A stretch of 64,000 bases of DNA from Maridesulfovibrio sp. (GCF_963678865.1 NZ_OY787459.1:3879381-3943380); one strand, 5' to 3'. Numbered from the stretch's first letter, positions 1 to 8,641 are shown. Notes: a model not told the origin generated them from the letters alone. Numbers and translations: made by a program.

Positions 1-15
1 TTTAGCTCCGGCGCT

Positions 16-1512
16 ATGGCCAACCTTGGTACCGAGTTCGCCACCAGCTCACGGGCCATGGGCTTCGACCCGGCTACAATTTTCGGCATGCTGCCCGACC
101 CTGATCCGGTTCTGCGCAAGCGAGGTGAGGACGCCGCGATCCTCGCCGAGCTGGACGGAGACGACGAGGTCAGCACTGGTATCGAAAAGCGGACTTTACG
201 CACCCAGAACAAGACCAACTATACTTTTAATCCCGGTCACGCTGAAGGTGAAGAACCGACCGCGCAGGCCGTGGAAATCTGCAAGCAGCTTGAGCGCGAT
301 CTGTCCGCGCTGAAGCTCCGGGACGAGTTCGGCGAAATTTTGGAGACCGTCTTTTATGGGCCCACGTTTTCAGAGCTGATGTGGGAACCGCATAATGGCA
401 GATTCAAGTTGGTCGGCATCGTCAGCAAGCCCCGTGACTGGTTCGGCTTTAATGATGAACGTCAGCCCGTATTTCGGTCTATGGAATCTGCTGAAGGCGA
501 CCCGCTGCCGCCCTACAAATTTCTGATTACCCGGCATCGGGCATCTTTCAGTAACCCTTACGGCAAGCGCTTGTTGACCAAGTGCCTGTGGCCGGTTGCG
601 TTTAAACGTGGCGGTATCGAGTTCTGGACGAAGTTTTGCGAAAAGTTCGGCTCTGCCTTCATGATCGCTAAGGCCGGTAAGGATGCCATAGAACGAAACG
701 TGATTGCCGCGCAGCTCGTCTCCATGATTCAAGATGCCGTGGCTGTTCTGCCTCCTGCCAGTGATGTTGAGCTTGTTCAGGCTTCCGGCAAGGCTGGGGA
801 CCTGCACAAAGCCTACGTCAACCATTGGAACGTAACCATATCCAAAATCCTGACCGGGCAACACCTTTCTACCGGACAAGAGGGACAAGGATCACGCGCA
901 GCGTCTGAGACTCACAGCGCCCAGCTCGACGCGCTGGCTGAGTCCGATCAAGCCATGTTGGTCGATTCCATGAACCGTCTGGCACAAATTTACACCCGTG
1001 TGAATGCTGGGGCTGAGGTGTTTCCGCCTAAATTCGAATACACGGAACCCGAAGATTACAAGGAAAAAGCAGCCCTCGATAAGGAACTGAAAGACTGTGG
1101 CGTAGTATTTAAAAAAGTACATTTCGTGCGGCACTACGGCCTTTCAGAAGACGAATTTTTCATGGATTCATCATCCCCTGAAACCGCCCCTGATCAGGGC
1201 GAGGACTCGGCGGCCTTCGCTGCTCATGCCGCCGAGTCAAACTTTTCTGCTGAGCCTGACGAGTATCAGGAAGCAATAGACCAGCTTGCCAAAAAGCTTA
1301 GCAGTGAAGCCACCCAGCTCAACGAAGACTTTGTCAGTCAAATTGAAAAGGTGGTCAGCCAAGCTGAGAATCTTGAGGACATGCAGATCATGCTTTCAGA
1401 GCTGTTTGGCCAAAGCCACGACCAGAACGAGATTGAAGAGCTGATTACCAACTCCATGATCAACACCGCGCTTGCAGGCCGTGCCGCCGTGTATGGGGAA
1501 AACGATGATTAG
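16..1512 (+). CDS. Mu-like phage portal protein (DUF935, gp29 family)
   Basis: This is the portal subunit, which forms the dodecameric ring at one capsid vertex through which DNA is packaged and to which the neck attaches. The 498 residues have the DUF935 layout: an acidic N-terminal region, a central segment with YGPTFSELMWEP (about residues 115-126) and the conserved TGQHLSTG motif near residue 283, then a variable acidic C-terminus. Its position directly before a MuF-type gene supports the call. The reading frame stays open from position 16 back to position 1, so the true start could lie outside the window. The next gene starts inside its last codons. Confidence 0.9.
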   Translation: MANLGTEFATSSRAMGFDPATIFGMLPDPDPVLRKRGEDAAILAELDGDDEVSTGIEKRTLRTQNKTNYTFNPGHAEGEEPTAQAVEICKQLERDLSALKLRDEFGEILETVFYGPTFSELMWEPHNGRFKLVGIVSKPRDWFGFNDERQPVFRSMESAEGDPLPPYKFLITRHRASFSNPYGKRLLTKCLWPVAFKRGGIEFWTKFCEKFGSAFMIAKAGKDAIERNVIAAQLVSMIQDAVAVLPPASDVELVQASGKAGDLHKAYVNHWNVTISKILTGQHLSTGQEGQGSRAASETHSAQLDALAESDQAMLVDSMNRLAQIYTRVNAGAEVFPPKFEYTEPEDYKEKAALDKELKDCGVVFKKVHFVRHYGLSEDEFFMDSSSPETAPDQGEDSAAFAAHAAESNFSAEPDEYQEAIDQLAKKLSSEATQLNEDFVSQIEKVVSQAENLEDMQIMLSELFGQSHDQNEIEELITNSMINTALAGRAAVYGENDD

Positions 1513-2785
1513 CGTTGACGCTCTCCAGCCTGCAGCGGCTCTCAAATACTGGTCAGGCATGGTGCCTGTTACCAAAAAGGAATTTGAAAAACTGAGCGAT
1601 GAGGCTAAGCGTCGGGCCTTTACCGTTTCAGGGCTGGCTAAATTGGATCAGGTGACAGCGGTTCAACAGGCCCTGACAAAATGCATGGAAGAAGGCGGAA
1701 CGGTTCAGGACTTCAAGGCGCAGATCGGCGACATCATCAAGGCGCAGGGCTGGACCGGAAAGAAAGCCCACCGCATCAACAATATCTTAAGGACTAATTT
1801 GCAGTCTGCCTACATGGCCGGTCGCTATGAGCAGATGCAGAAAGCAACCAAGTTGCGGCCGTACTGGATGCTCGTTGCCGTTCAAGACAAACGTACACGG
1901 GTTACGCATCTGGCTGTGGATGGTCTTGTTTTTCCGCATGACCATCCATTCTGGCAGACATGGTACCCTCCTAACGGTTTTGCCTGCCGTTGTGTTGTTG
2001 TCACCCTTTCTGAACGTCAGGTGAAAGCGCGTGGGCTTAAGGTTGAAACAGAAATGCCGGACAGGCTGCGCGTTGTTGATCCTGAAACAGGAATGGAGAC
2101 TTTCGTTACTCCGATACCCGACCGGGGATGGGCGCAGAATGTCGGCGAAAACTGGCTTGCCGGGCTGGAACCGAAAGAGGTTGAAGGCAAGGTAAAGGAC
2201 TTATCCGCTACTGCCATTTGCCGCGGTGGGAATTTCGCCAAGGGCGAAACCTGTAAACCACCGCTGAGGGATTTGGACGCTAAACACATCCTTGAAGTTG
2301 CGCCGGAAGACATTCTTGGCGCTGATCTGGACAAAGACGAGCACGTGCTGGCTTTTCTGAAAGAATTCGGCCTTTCGAAACTGAACGATCAAAAGACTTT
2401 GAATGTCCATGGCTATCCGCTGGTCGTATCGCGCGGATTGTTCCTGGATAAAGTCAGCGGTGAATACAAGACCACATGGAAAGACAAAGGGCCGTACATG
2501 AAGCTGTTGGCCCGGACCATCCAGAACCCTTACGAGGTCTGGTGGAAGCCTGTGGAAGTCGGACCGCATAAGACCGTCCGCTATTCATTGCAGCTTATCA
2601 GGCCCTTTCGGTTGCCCGGCAGCAAGCAGATCGGCGGCTATGCCTCGTTTTCATTGATTGGCCGTGAATGGCTGGCAGCAACAACTTTTGCTCCGAAAGC
2701 TGGACGCTCCGAAGCTGCAATCTTGAAATATCTGGAAGCTCAACGCGGTGGGGTTCTGGTCTATCGGGAAGGAGAGAATGACTAA
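1505..2785 (+). CDS. MuF-type minor head protein fused to a C-terminal BECR-fold nuclease-like domain
   Basis: The N-terminal half (about residues 30-210) is a phage Mu gpF/SPP1 gp7-like head morphogenesis domain, with RINNILRTNLQSAYMAGRYEQ-type helices and the WYPPNGFACRC cysteine motif typical of the family. MuF proteins sit inside the capsid near the portal. From about residue 255 the protein carries a second domain with GYPLVVSRGLF, LLARTIQNPYEVWW, and C-terminal YLEAQRGGVLVYR segments; these resemble the phage PBECR2 (barnase/EndoU/colicin E5-D/RelE-like) nuclease domain. The start is ATG 1505, overlapping the portal stop, with GGGGA a few bases upstream. The longer frame from 1472 lacks a ribosome site. 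No candidate immunity gene follows in the 121-base gap. Nuclease activity is inferred from resemblance only. Confidence 0.85.
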   Translation: MISVDALQPAAALKYWSGMVPVTKKEFEKLSDEAKRRAFTVSGLAKLDQVTAVQQALTKCMEEGGTVQDFKAQIGDIIKAQGWTGKKAHRINNILRTNLQSAYMAGRYEQMQKATKLRPYWMLVAVQDKRTRVTHLAVDGLVFPHDHPFWQTWYPPNGFACRCVVVTLSERQVKARGLKVETEMPDRLRVVDPETGMETFVTPIPDRGWAQNVGENWLAGLEPKEVEGKVKDLSATAICRGGNFAKGETCKPPLRDLDAKHILEVAPEDILGADLDKDEHVLAFLKEFGLSKLNDQKTLNVHGYPLVVSRGLFLDKVSGEYKTTWKDKGPYMKLLARTIQNPYEVWWKPVEVGPHKTVRYSLQLIRPFRLPGSKQIGGYASFSLIGREWLAATTFAPKAGRSEAAILKYLEAQRGGVLVYREGEND

Positions 2786-2906
2786 CTCGGCCAGCCGGAT
2801 CACCGAGAGCACCGCTTAACCCCTGATCCCTCCCCGGCGGGACAGTCAAGCGGAACTTCATTCTCTAAACAGAAAATAACAACCCAAGACAACGGAGTCA
2901 ATACAT

Positions 2907-3827
2907 ATGGCCACTCTTAAAAATGTCGAACTCTTCCGCACCGGCACCCATACTGACAGTGCAGGCAACACCCGTACTTGGTCAATGGATGATCTTAAAA
3001 AGATCGTCAGCCAGTACGACCCGGCAAAAGAGGAAGTGCCAGCCGTGCTCGGACATCCCAAAGATACAGCCCCGGCTTATGGCTGGCTGAAAAGAATCTG
3101 GACTGAAGGCGAAAGACTGCTCGGTGACTTCCATCAAGTCGCTGATGAGTTTGTCAAAGCGATCAAGGAAGGCCGTTTTAAGAAGCGTTCTATCTCGCTG
3201 GATAAGTTTTTCCGCTTGCAGCACGTGGGTTTTCTAGGGGCGGCTCTCCCCGGCGTAACAGGACTCAAGGACATTGAATTTTCGGCAGAAGCCGAGATGG
3301 AAATATACGAATTTACAGCAACTAACGAGGGCGGAAAGCCCAAGGAGGATGACACTATGACCCTTGAACAAGCCTTGGCTGAAATTGAAAAGCTTAGGGG
3401 CGAAATCAAGAGACTGAAGAATGAAGGCCGCGACGCCGAGGCTGCCGCCAAGATTAAAGAGCTGGAAGGAAAGCTCAAGGCTGCTGAAGAAGAAGCAAGC
3501 AAGGCCAAGAACGAACTTTCCGAATACAAGAAAAAGACTGCCGACAAGGACCTTGAAGCCCGTGTTGACGCTTTGGTCGAGTCCGGCAAACTGCTGCCCG
3601 CAGACAAAGACGACACCCTCGCCTTTGCCAAATCCATGGACGGGGAAGGAGCCACAATGGACTTTTCCAAGGAAGACGGCAGCACCGAGAAGGTCAGCCC
3701 GCGTGAACGTTACTTGCGCAAGCTGGAAGGGGCTGAGGCCAATTCCATGCTGAACGAGTTTGCAAAGAACGGCTGTGGCAGTGGTGATGACGGTATTGAT
3801 ACCAGCGAAGTAACAAACAAAATCTAA
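2907..3827 (+). CDS. Mu gpI-like prohead protease with C-terminal scaffold
   Basis: This is a Mu gpI-type protease-scaffold protein of 306 residues. The N-terminal ~140 residues form the protease-like part (AVLGHPKDTAPAYGWL, RSISLDKF, LGAALPGVTGLKDIEF). From about residue 150 it becomes a Glu/Lys/Ala-rich coiled coil, as expected for a scaffold that fills the prohead and is cleaved away before packaging. The order protease-decoration-capsid matches Mu-like phages. The ATG follows a weak ribosome site (GGAG about 9 bases upstream). An internal in-frame start with a much stronger ribosome site is described separately. Confidence 0.85.
   Translation: MATLKNVELFRTGTHTDSAGNTRTWSMDDLKKIVSQYDPAKEEVPAVLGHPKDTAPAYGWLKRIWTEGERLLGDFHQVADEFVKAIKEGRFKKRSISLDKFFRLQHVGFLGAALPGVTGLKDIEFSAEAEMEIYEFTATNEGGKPKEDDTMTLEQALAEIEKLRGEIKRLKNEGRDAEAAAKIKELEGKLKAAEEEASKAKNELSEYKKKTADKDLEARVDALVESGKLLPADKDDTLAFAKSMDGEGATMDFSKEDGSTEKVSPRERYLRKLEGAEANSMLNEFAKNGCGSGDDGIDTSEVTNKI
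3357..3827 (+). CDS. Nested in-frame scaffold protein (Mu gpZ-like)
   Basis: ATG 3357 lies in the same frame as the protease gene (codon 151) and is preceded by a near-perfect ribosome site, AAGGAGG at 3342-3348, eight bases upstream. Translation from here gives about 156 residues (MTLEQALAEIEKLRGEIKRL...), almost wholly helical coiled coil, which is the scaffold half alone. Phage Mu makes its scaffold gpZ from an internal start within gene I in the same way. The ribosome site is stronger than that of the full-length gene, which fits a scaffold needed in excess over protease. Separate expression is inferred, not shown. Confidence 0.75.
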   Translation: MTLEQALAEIEKLRGEIKRLKNEGRDAEAAAKIKELEGKLKAAEEEASKAKNELSEYKKKTADKDLEARVDALVESGKLLPADKDDTLAFAKSMDGEGATMDFSKEDGSTEKVSPRERYLRKLEGAEANSMLNEFAKNGCGSGDDGIDTSEVTNKI

Positions 3828-3851
3828 CCGCCTATAGGCAAGGAGAGAACT

Positions 3852-4199
3852 ATGGTTATGGACGGAGTAAAAGGCCGCTTTGAGGCTGGGGGCGAACGCG
3901 CTCATACTACATCCCACCCGCCGATCATTAAGGCGGGTAAGTTTAAACCCAATATTGGGGAACTCCCCGCCGGGCAGGTGCTTCAGCGCGTTGCCAATCT
4001 GCTGGAACCGTTCACCGGAGCTGAAGGCGAAATCATGATCGGTGTGCTTGATGCCCCTCTGGATACTGCCAGCGAAACCGTGGGCGAATACGTTGTTCAT
4101 GGCACTGTCAAAGATCGTCTGTTGACCAAAGACAACGGCACCGCCCTTGATACTGCCGATCATTTCAAACTGTATGAAATCGGAATTTATCCCGAATAA
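3852..4199 (+). CDS. Putative head decoration protein
   Basis: A 115-residue protein lying between the scaffold and the major capsid gene, the place where Mu-like and lambda-like phages encode their small capsid-stabilising decoration protein. Visible features are a glycine-rich N-terminus, a central GELPAGQVL segment and an AEGEIMIGVLDAPLDT stretch, compatible with a small beta-rich fold of the lambda gpD type. It starts at ATG 3852 after AAGGAGA and ends nine bases before the capsid gene, so both are probably one transcript. The family assignment rests largely on context and size. Confidence 0.65.
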   Translation: MVMDGVKGRFEAGGERAHTTSHPPIIKAGKFKPNIGELPAGQVLQRVANLLEPFTGAEGEIMIGVLDAPLDTASETVGEYVVHGTVKDRLLTKDNGTALDTADHFKLYEIGIYPE

Positions 4200-4208
4200 G
4201 GAGCAAAC

Positions 4209-5198
4209 ATGCTTGCTAATCTGAAAGGGCTTTTCAGCCCGCAGGCCGTGGCGGCAAACTTAAAGGCACTGCCCCCGATTAAGTCCACCGTCATGGACTT
4301 GCTTTTCCCCGACCGTCCTACCCATCCTTTTGCCCTAGTAGGTGTTGAAGAACTGGTGGATGTAGTCGGAACTATCCCGGTTGTTACCCGTGGCGGCAAA
4401 TCTATCAACGTTGGCACAGGCAGCGCGTCAATCCTGTTCGTTGAACCTTTGCCGGTTAAGCCCTCCAAAAATATTACCGGGCAGGACCTGAACAACCTGA
4501 AGTTGTTGCTGGGAGATAAGGTTTCCCTGACCAACTACAGTAGAAACGTCACCGATTACCTGCGCAAAACAACCCGAGCTACCACTGAGGCTATTTGCTG
4601 CACAGTGCTTGATGGCACACTGAGTTGGCCCGTCAAGCTCGAAGGTGGTGGATACGAACAGTATGAAGTTCACTACGGTTCTCCGTTGACAGTTGTGCCT
4701 GATGTTAAAATAGACGCGGCCGGAGCTACTCTGGCCGATCTGGAAACCATTCTTGATGACATGGAAACAGCCATTCAGGAAGCAGGTATCGGCGGCAACG
4801 TAGAGTTCCTTGCAGGTAAGAAAGCTTGGACCCGCATCGGAAAGTTGGTGGAAGCTTTGGATAGTACTGCCGACATAGTCGTTAAGAAGACAGAAAAGGG
4901 ACTGGATATTAATGGTTATCTGGTCCGCAAATGCACCGAAAGATACCGTAATCCCGAAACCGAAGACATGGTTTCCAAAATCCCTGAGCACAAGATTCTT
5001 GCCTATGCAACAGATGCCCCCGGCAAGGTCATGTATTGCGCCTTGGATAACATTGATTCCGCCCTCAAGCCTCTGCCTTTTCAGCCCGTTCCATACGAAC
5101 TGGACGAAGGCACCGGTTACAAGATTGTCGGTCACTCCAAACCGCTTCCGGTGCGTAATCCTAAGACACTCTGCTGGGCAGAAGTCACCGCAAAGTAA
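4209..5198 (+). CDS. Major capsid protein (phage capsid protein E family)
   Basis: The 329-residue product resembles the lambda gpE/major capsid E family (HK97 fold) used by many Mu-like prophages. It has an N-terminal LFPDRPTHPFALVGVEELVD segment, a strongly basic R-K-T-T-R-A-T helix near residue 125 and a C-terminal KPLPVRNPKTLCWAEV tail. It would form the icosahedral shell. It directly follows the putative decoration gene, preceded by AAGGAGC, and is followed by a clear intrinsic terminator, so the head operon seems to close here with partial readthrough to the connector genes. Confidence 0.88.
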   Translation: MLANLKGLFSPQAVAANLKALPPIKSTVMDLLFPDRPTHPFALVGVEELVDVVGTIPVVTRGGKSINVGTGSASILFVEPLPVKPSKNITGQDLNNLKLLLGDKVSLTNYSRNVTDYLRKTTRATTEAICCTVLDGTLSWPVKLEGGGYEQYEVHYGSPLTVVPDVKIDAAGATLADLETILDDMETAIQEAGIGGNVEFLAGKKAWTRIGKLVEALDSTADIVVKKTEKGLDINGYLVRKCTERYRNPETEDMVSKIPEHKILAYATDAPGKVMYCALDNIDSALKPLPFQPVPYELDEGTGYKIVGHSKPLPVRNPKTLCWAEVTAK

Positions 5199-5227
5199 AA
5201 AATAGTCTGAAAATTCCATTCTAAGCC

Positions 5228-5264
5228 AAGCGGGGCCTCATTCAATATGTTGCCCCGCTTTTTT
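5228..5264 (+). terminator. Intrinsic terminator after the capsid gene
   Basis: GCGGGGC (5230-5236) pairs perfectly with GCCCCGC (5252-5258) around a 15-base loop, and a run of six T follows. AA and TT extend the stem. It probably lowers expression of the downstream connector and tail genes relative to capsid. Confidence 0.85.
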
Positions 5265-5311
5265 ACCCATGAACTAGTTTAAAACTAGTCCAAAACGTGA
5301 ATGAGGCACAC

Positions 5312-5746
5312 ATGAACTACTGCACACGTACCGATCTGACCGACTACATCCTTGCTGACTATCTGGCGGCTGCGGACAACCAGCAGGAAGACACCGTGGA
5401 TAAGGCTATCACTAATGTCTCCGCAGAAATGACCGAAGCTCTGGTCGCAGGAGGCTACACTGTAACAGCTGATGCAATCCCCGCGGCCGTAAAGCGCATA
5501 TGCTCTACCATTGCCGCTTACCGCTCCATAGGTGCCATTACCTCACTGATTACCAGTGAAGCTGGTAGTGAAAATGAATTTTTGCCGCTCCAGCGTCTGG
5601 CAGAACGTGCAGATAAAGAAATGGCCCTGATCCGTAAGGGTGACTTTCCTCTTGCCCCTCCTGAAGCCAAGACAGCCCAGCCTAATGACACGGCTGTAGT
5701 CGTCACCCCGCCCAGTAAGTTTGGAGATTGTTGGAGCAAGTTCTAA
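5312..5746 (+). CDS. Head-tail connector protein (gp36 family, DUF1320)
   Basis: A 145-residue protein of the Mu gp36/DUF1320 type, with the N-terminal YCTRTDLTDYI motif and the alternating helical pattern seen in head-completion adaptors. It would bind below the portal to help close the DNA-filled head. I choose ATG 5312 because GAGG lies six bases upstream; a GTG at 5297 in frame would add five residues. It ends in TAATG, sharing bases with the next gene's start, so the two are translationally coupled. Confidence 0.8.
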   Translation: MNYCTRTDLTDYILADYLAAADNQQEDTVDKAITNVSAEMTEALVAGGYTVTADAIPAAVKRICSTIAAYRSIGAITSLITSEAGSENEFLPLQRLAERADKEMALIRKGDFPLAPPEAKTAQPNDTAVVVTPPSKFGDCWSKF

Positions 5747-6183
5747 TGGGTGGCGTCAGTTTTAAACTCAATATGGATACGGCCATGCGTGGTCTGGACA
5801 TGGCCATAGCCAAGGCCCAGCGCACCCATGAATTAACCGACGGTATAGGCGAATTTCTGGTCAGCTCTACACAGCAGCACTTTAAAGATCAGGAAGGGCC
5901 GGACGGTCCGTGGAAGCCGAGCCAGCGTGCGGAACGTGAAGGCGGACAGACTCTGGTTGATTCTTCCCGGCTGAAGAACTCCATCACCTATGAGGCCAGT
6001 CCGCAAATGGTCGTGATTGGGGTCAATGCTGTTTACGCCCGTATCCACCAGCTTGGAGGCCAAGCCGGTCGTGGTCATAAAGTAACCATTCCCGCACGGC
6101 CGTACATCTACATCACCGACGAGGATCGCGCCGAGATTAAAGCCATGGCTGTCGAACACCTCCGGTCAATGTTTGGAGCATAA
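5746..6183 (+). CDS. Phage virion morphogenesis protein (Mu gpG / tail-completion S family)
   Basis: The 145 residues from ATG 5746 match the phage virion morphogenesis family (P2 gpS, Mu gpG). The family's signature region is visible: GPDGPWKPSQRAEREGG, then LVDSSRLKNSITYE, then VYARIHQLGG, ending in the IPARPY motif. These proteins act at the head-tail joint or tail completion. The start codon overlaps the upstream stop (TAATG). An upstream in-frame TTG at 5728 is less likely. Confidence 0.85.
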   Translation: MGGVSFKLNMDTAMRGLDMAIAKAQRTHELTDGIGEFLVSSTQQHFKDQEGPDGPWKPSQRAEREGGQTLVDSSRLKNSITYEASPQMVVIGVNAVYARIHQLGGQAGRGHKVTIPARPYIYITDEDRAEIKAMAVEHLRSMFGA

Positions 6184-6186
6184 GAC

Positions 6187-6738
6187 ATGAAAGATTTGAT
6201 TTTCGAAACCCTGATAGCTGCGGCCATGGCCGCCGGCTTGCCTGCTGACGCTGACGGAAAGAAGCGTACCTACGAGGCACCTGTGAAAATGAAAGACGCG
6301 CTGCTGCCCAAGCCACGAATTGAGATTCAGTTGTTTAAAGCTAGCGTTAAAGCTGCCAAGCAATCAGTGAGCAAGTTTGCCACTCCCGGCAAGGAACAGG
6401 ATTACCGAACTATTCGCAAGGCAATTGATCATGTGTTTCAGCCGGTGCGTCTGACTATCGTTTCAGATGATGAAAACTGGCTTAAAGATTTCGCGCATAG
6501 TTTGCACACAGGACTGCCCCGACAAGTCGCAGACAGGCATAATAACATCGTAAAAATTGATGTGGAAGCGGTTGAGTCTACCGGCGGTGGTTCCAAACTG
6601 GTCAAAGTGGCCATCAAGGAAAAGCTGACCAAGGTATTTCACTTAAGGTTTACCGGACTGATTACCAGAGACGAAGAAACCGCTTGGATCAAGGATGTTG
6701 AAATTAATGTCGCTGGTTATCAGCAAGGAGGCAAATAA
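6187..6738 (+). CDS. Putative tail terminator / gp37-like (DUF1834-type) protein
   Basis: The 183-residue product occupies the position of Mu gp37 between the morphogenesis protein and the sheath. It begins with a helix (MKDLIFETLIAAAMAAG) and has a mixed alpha/beta middle containing RLTIVSDDENWLKDF, a pattern seen in tail-terminator-like proteins. It starts three bases after the preceding stop and its stop overlaps the next start. The family is assigned mainly from gene order. Confidence 0.55.
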   Translation: MKDLIFETLIAAAMAAGLPADADGKKRTYEAPVKMKDALLPKPRIEIQLFKASVKAAKQSVSKFATPGKEQDYRTIRKAIDHVFQPVRLTIVSDDENWLKDFAHSLHTGLPRQVADRHNNIVKIDVEAVESTGGGSKLVKVAIKEKLTKVFHLRFTGLITRDEETAWIKDVEINVAGYQQGGK

Positions 6739-6929
6739 TGGCTAAGAAAAAGGCTGAGGAAGAAATCACACTTAAGCCAGTCACGGACTGGGCAGAAGAT
6801 GCTGGTTTGAAAAAATGGCAGATGCTTGCCGTGTGCCGGTCCGAACGCTGGACCTCGGATAAACAGGTCTCTAAAGCCGAGTTTAATGCCGCTTTTGAAC
6901 GGTTTGAATCTCGCGCTATGGGAGGTTAG
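6738..6929 (+). CDS. Small phage protein of unknown function (gp38 position)
   Basis: A 63-residue lysine- and glutamate-rich protein coupled by TAATG to the gene before it and three bases from the sheath gene. It sits where Mu encodes gp38 (DUF2635), also a small protein of unknown role. Residues 15-60 (DWAEDAGLKKWQMLAV...) look like a short helical bundle. I recognise no motif; the steady overlap with both neighbours makes a real gene very likely. Confidence 0.6.
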   Translation: MAKKKAEEEITLKPVTDWAEDAGLKKWQMLAVCRSERWTSDKQVSKAEFNAAFERFESRAMGG

Positions 6930-6931
6930 CC

Positions 6932-8632
6932 ATGCCCAACAATGATGTAATTGAATATCTGACAGACGGCACCAGCGGGCTTGTTCCCGGTGACGTCTCC
7001 GGCATGGCCCTCGTAGCCGGTGTATGCTCTTTGGGTGAGGTCGGCAAAGTCTACTATCTTGGCAAGAGGGTTAATCTTGCCGAAAAACTCGGATCCGGTC
7101 CTCTCGTTGACCGACTGCACGACATTTTTACCAACTGCGGTCAGGATGCATCAATTCTGGCAGTTCCTGTCGCTGGTTCTCCTGCCGGTTATATCGGTAC
7201 TCTGAAGCATGTTGGTACAGGCCCTGACGCATCCACAAGCGGCTTGGCCATGGGTAACGCCGAGGTAGTGCTCAAGGTAACGGAAGCAGGCGCACCCGGA
7301 GTCGGCAAAATAGCTGTGTCCGTGGATGGCGGCAAGTTGTTCGGTGATGCGGCTGTACTGGCTGATAGCCGTCAGGTCTCCATTGACGGTCTCGGTGTTA
7401 CTGTCGTGCTGGATGAAGGCGATTTGGTTAAAGACGACACATACAGTTGTGTCGTCCGTGCGGCCATCGGTCCGGTCTCTCAGATCGGCCCCGGCCCGTC
7501 AGTCACTGCCGCAGGAAACGTGACACGTGCTGCTCAGATAGTCCTCCAGATTGTAAAATCCGGTATCCGCAATGAAGGGCAGTATTGTCTGTCCACTGAC
7601 GGCGGCGACAATTTCGGTCCGTACAGGACTATCCCTATTGATGGTTATATCAGCGCAGAAGATACCGGTGTAACTATCACTTGTCCTGCTGACTCCTACC
7701 AAGTCGGCACGGAATACAGCGTTAATTTGCTGGCTCCCGTGCCTTCCATCGCCAGCGTACTTAATACACTGCGCCAGCCCCTTGAATTGGTTGACCCTGA
7801 ATTTGTGTATGTATGCGGGGCTTCTGATTCCGTTGATTGGGTTGCTCTCGGTGCACTGACAGACAGTCTCTGGAATGACCACCGTCCGACATTCTCAATT
7901 TGTGAAACCCGTCTGCCTCATGACGGCGAAGATTTTGACGACTGGGTGAACTCACTTAAAGCAGATCGGGCTGGAGTTGCCCACCGCTTTGTCTCTGTTT
8001 GCGCTGCATTCGGTGAAATAACCAACCGTACAGGCAAAAGTGAACTCCGAAATGCTGGAGGCCTGTTGGTCGGGCGTATTTTGGAAGTCCCTGTACAGCG
8101 CGACATCGGTCGCGTCATGGATCAGGGCATTTCTGGTCTTAAGTTACTGGATAGCTATGGTGATGGAATCCAGAGAGCCCTTGAAACAGCGGGGTTTATT
8201 ACTGCTGTCAGGTATTCAGGGCTGAATTCCGCTTACTGGGGCGATGCAAGGACACTGGCTGAAGACACTTCGGATTATCGGTTTCTTGAAGTCCTCAGGG
8301 TTGTTTTCAAAGGTGTCCGACTGCTCAGAATTCAGGCTCTTAAATCATTGAAAAGTGAAGCTGGCGACCCGACACAAGGAGCTGATGCTGCTGGTCTGGC
8401 TACTTTACGAACCAATCTTGAAAACGCCTTGGACACCATGGTCAACGCCAAGCCGAAAGAATTGGCCGCTTACGACATCTCCATTCCTGACGGTCAGGAT
8501 ATCGCTAATAACGGTGTTGCTGTTGAAGCTGAATTTATCGGTATCCCCATTATCAAGAAGATTAAAATCTTTGCGAACTATGTATACGCCGGAAGCAGGT
8601 TTGACCCGCGGTTAAGCTCAAAGGCGGCATAA
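6932..8632 (+). CDS. Contractile tail sheath protein (DUF2586-type)
   Basis: The 566-residue protein has the size, position and C-terminal features of a contractile sheath: a conserved region around residues 285-460 (FVYVCGASDSVDW, LLVGRILEVPVQRDIGRV) and a C-terminal segment VAVEAEFIGIPIIKKI close to the tube gene. It would polymerise around the tube and contract on infection. Residues ~95-275 appear to be two tandem beta-rich insertions, each containing a Ser-Xaa-Asp-Gly-Gly turn (SVDGG, STDGG), perhaps exposed on the sheath surface. It lies immediately upstream of the tube gene, as in all Mu-like phages. Confidence 0.82.
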   Translation: MPNNDVIEYLTDGTSGLVPGDVSGMALVAGVCSLGEVGKVYYLGKRVNLAEKLGSGPLVDRLHDIFTNCGQDASILAVPVAGSPAGYIGTLKHVGTGPDASTSGLAMGNAEVVLKVTEAGAPGVGKIAVSVDGGKLFGDAAVLADSRQVSIDGLGVTVVLDEGDLVKDDTYSCVVRAAIGPVSQIGPGPSVTAAGNVTRAAQIVLQIVKSGIRNEGQYCLSTDGGDNFGPYRTIPIDGYISAEDTGVTITCPADSYQVGTEYSVNLLAPVPSIASVLNTLRQPLELVDPEFVYVCGASDSVDWVALGALTDSLWNDHRPTFSICETRLPHDGEDFDDWVNSLKADRAGVAHRFVSVCAAFGEITNRTGKSELRNAGGLLVGRILEVPVQRDIGRVMDQGISGLKLLDSYGDGIQRALETAGFITAVRYSGLNSAYWGDARTLAEDTSDYRFLEVLRVVFKGVRLLRIQALKSLKSEAGDPTQGADAAGLATLRTNLENALDTMVNAKPKELAAYDISIPDGQDIANNGVAVEAEFIGIPIIKKIKIFANYVYAGSRFDPRLSSKAA

Positions 8633-8641
8633 GGAGAGCTT

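Noticed and set aside
2786..2906. Possible immunity gene for the MuF nuclease domain
   Set aside because: The 121-base gap contains no frame of useful length with a start and ribosome site.
3234..4163. Long - strand open frame (309 codons) opposite the scaffold and decoration genes
   Set aside because: It is antisense to well-supported phage genes, has no ribosome site and its Phe/Leu/Gly-rich product is typical of a shadow of coiled-coil coding DNA.
4428..5219. Long - strand open frame opposite the capsid gene
   Set aside because: Antisense to the major capsid gene and no recognisable domain.
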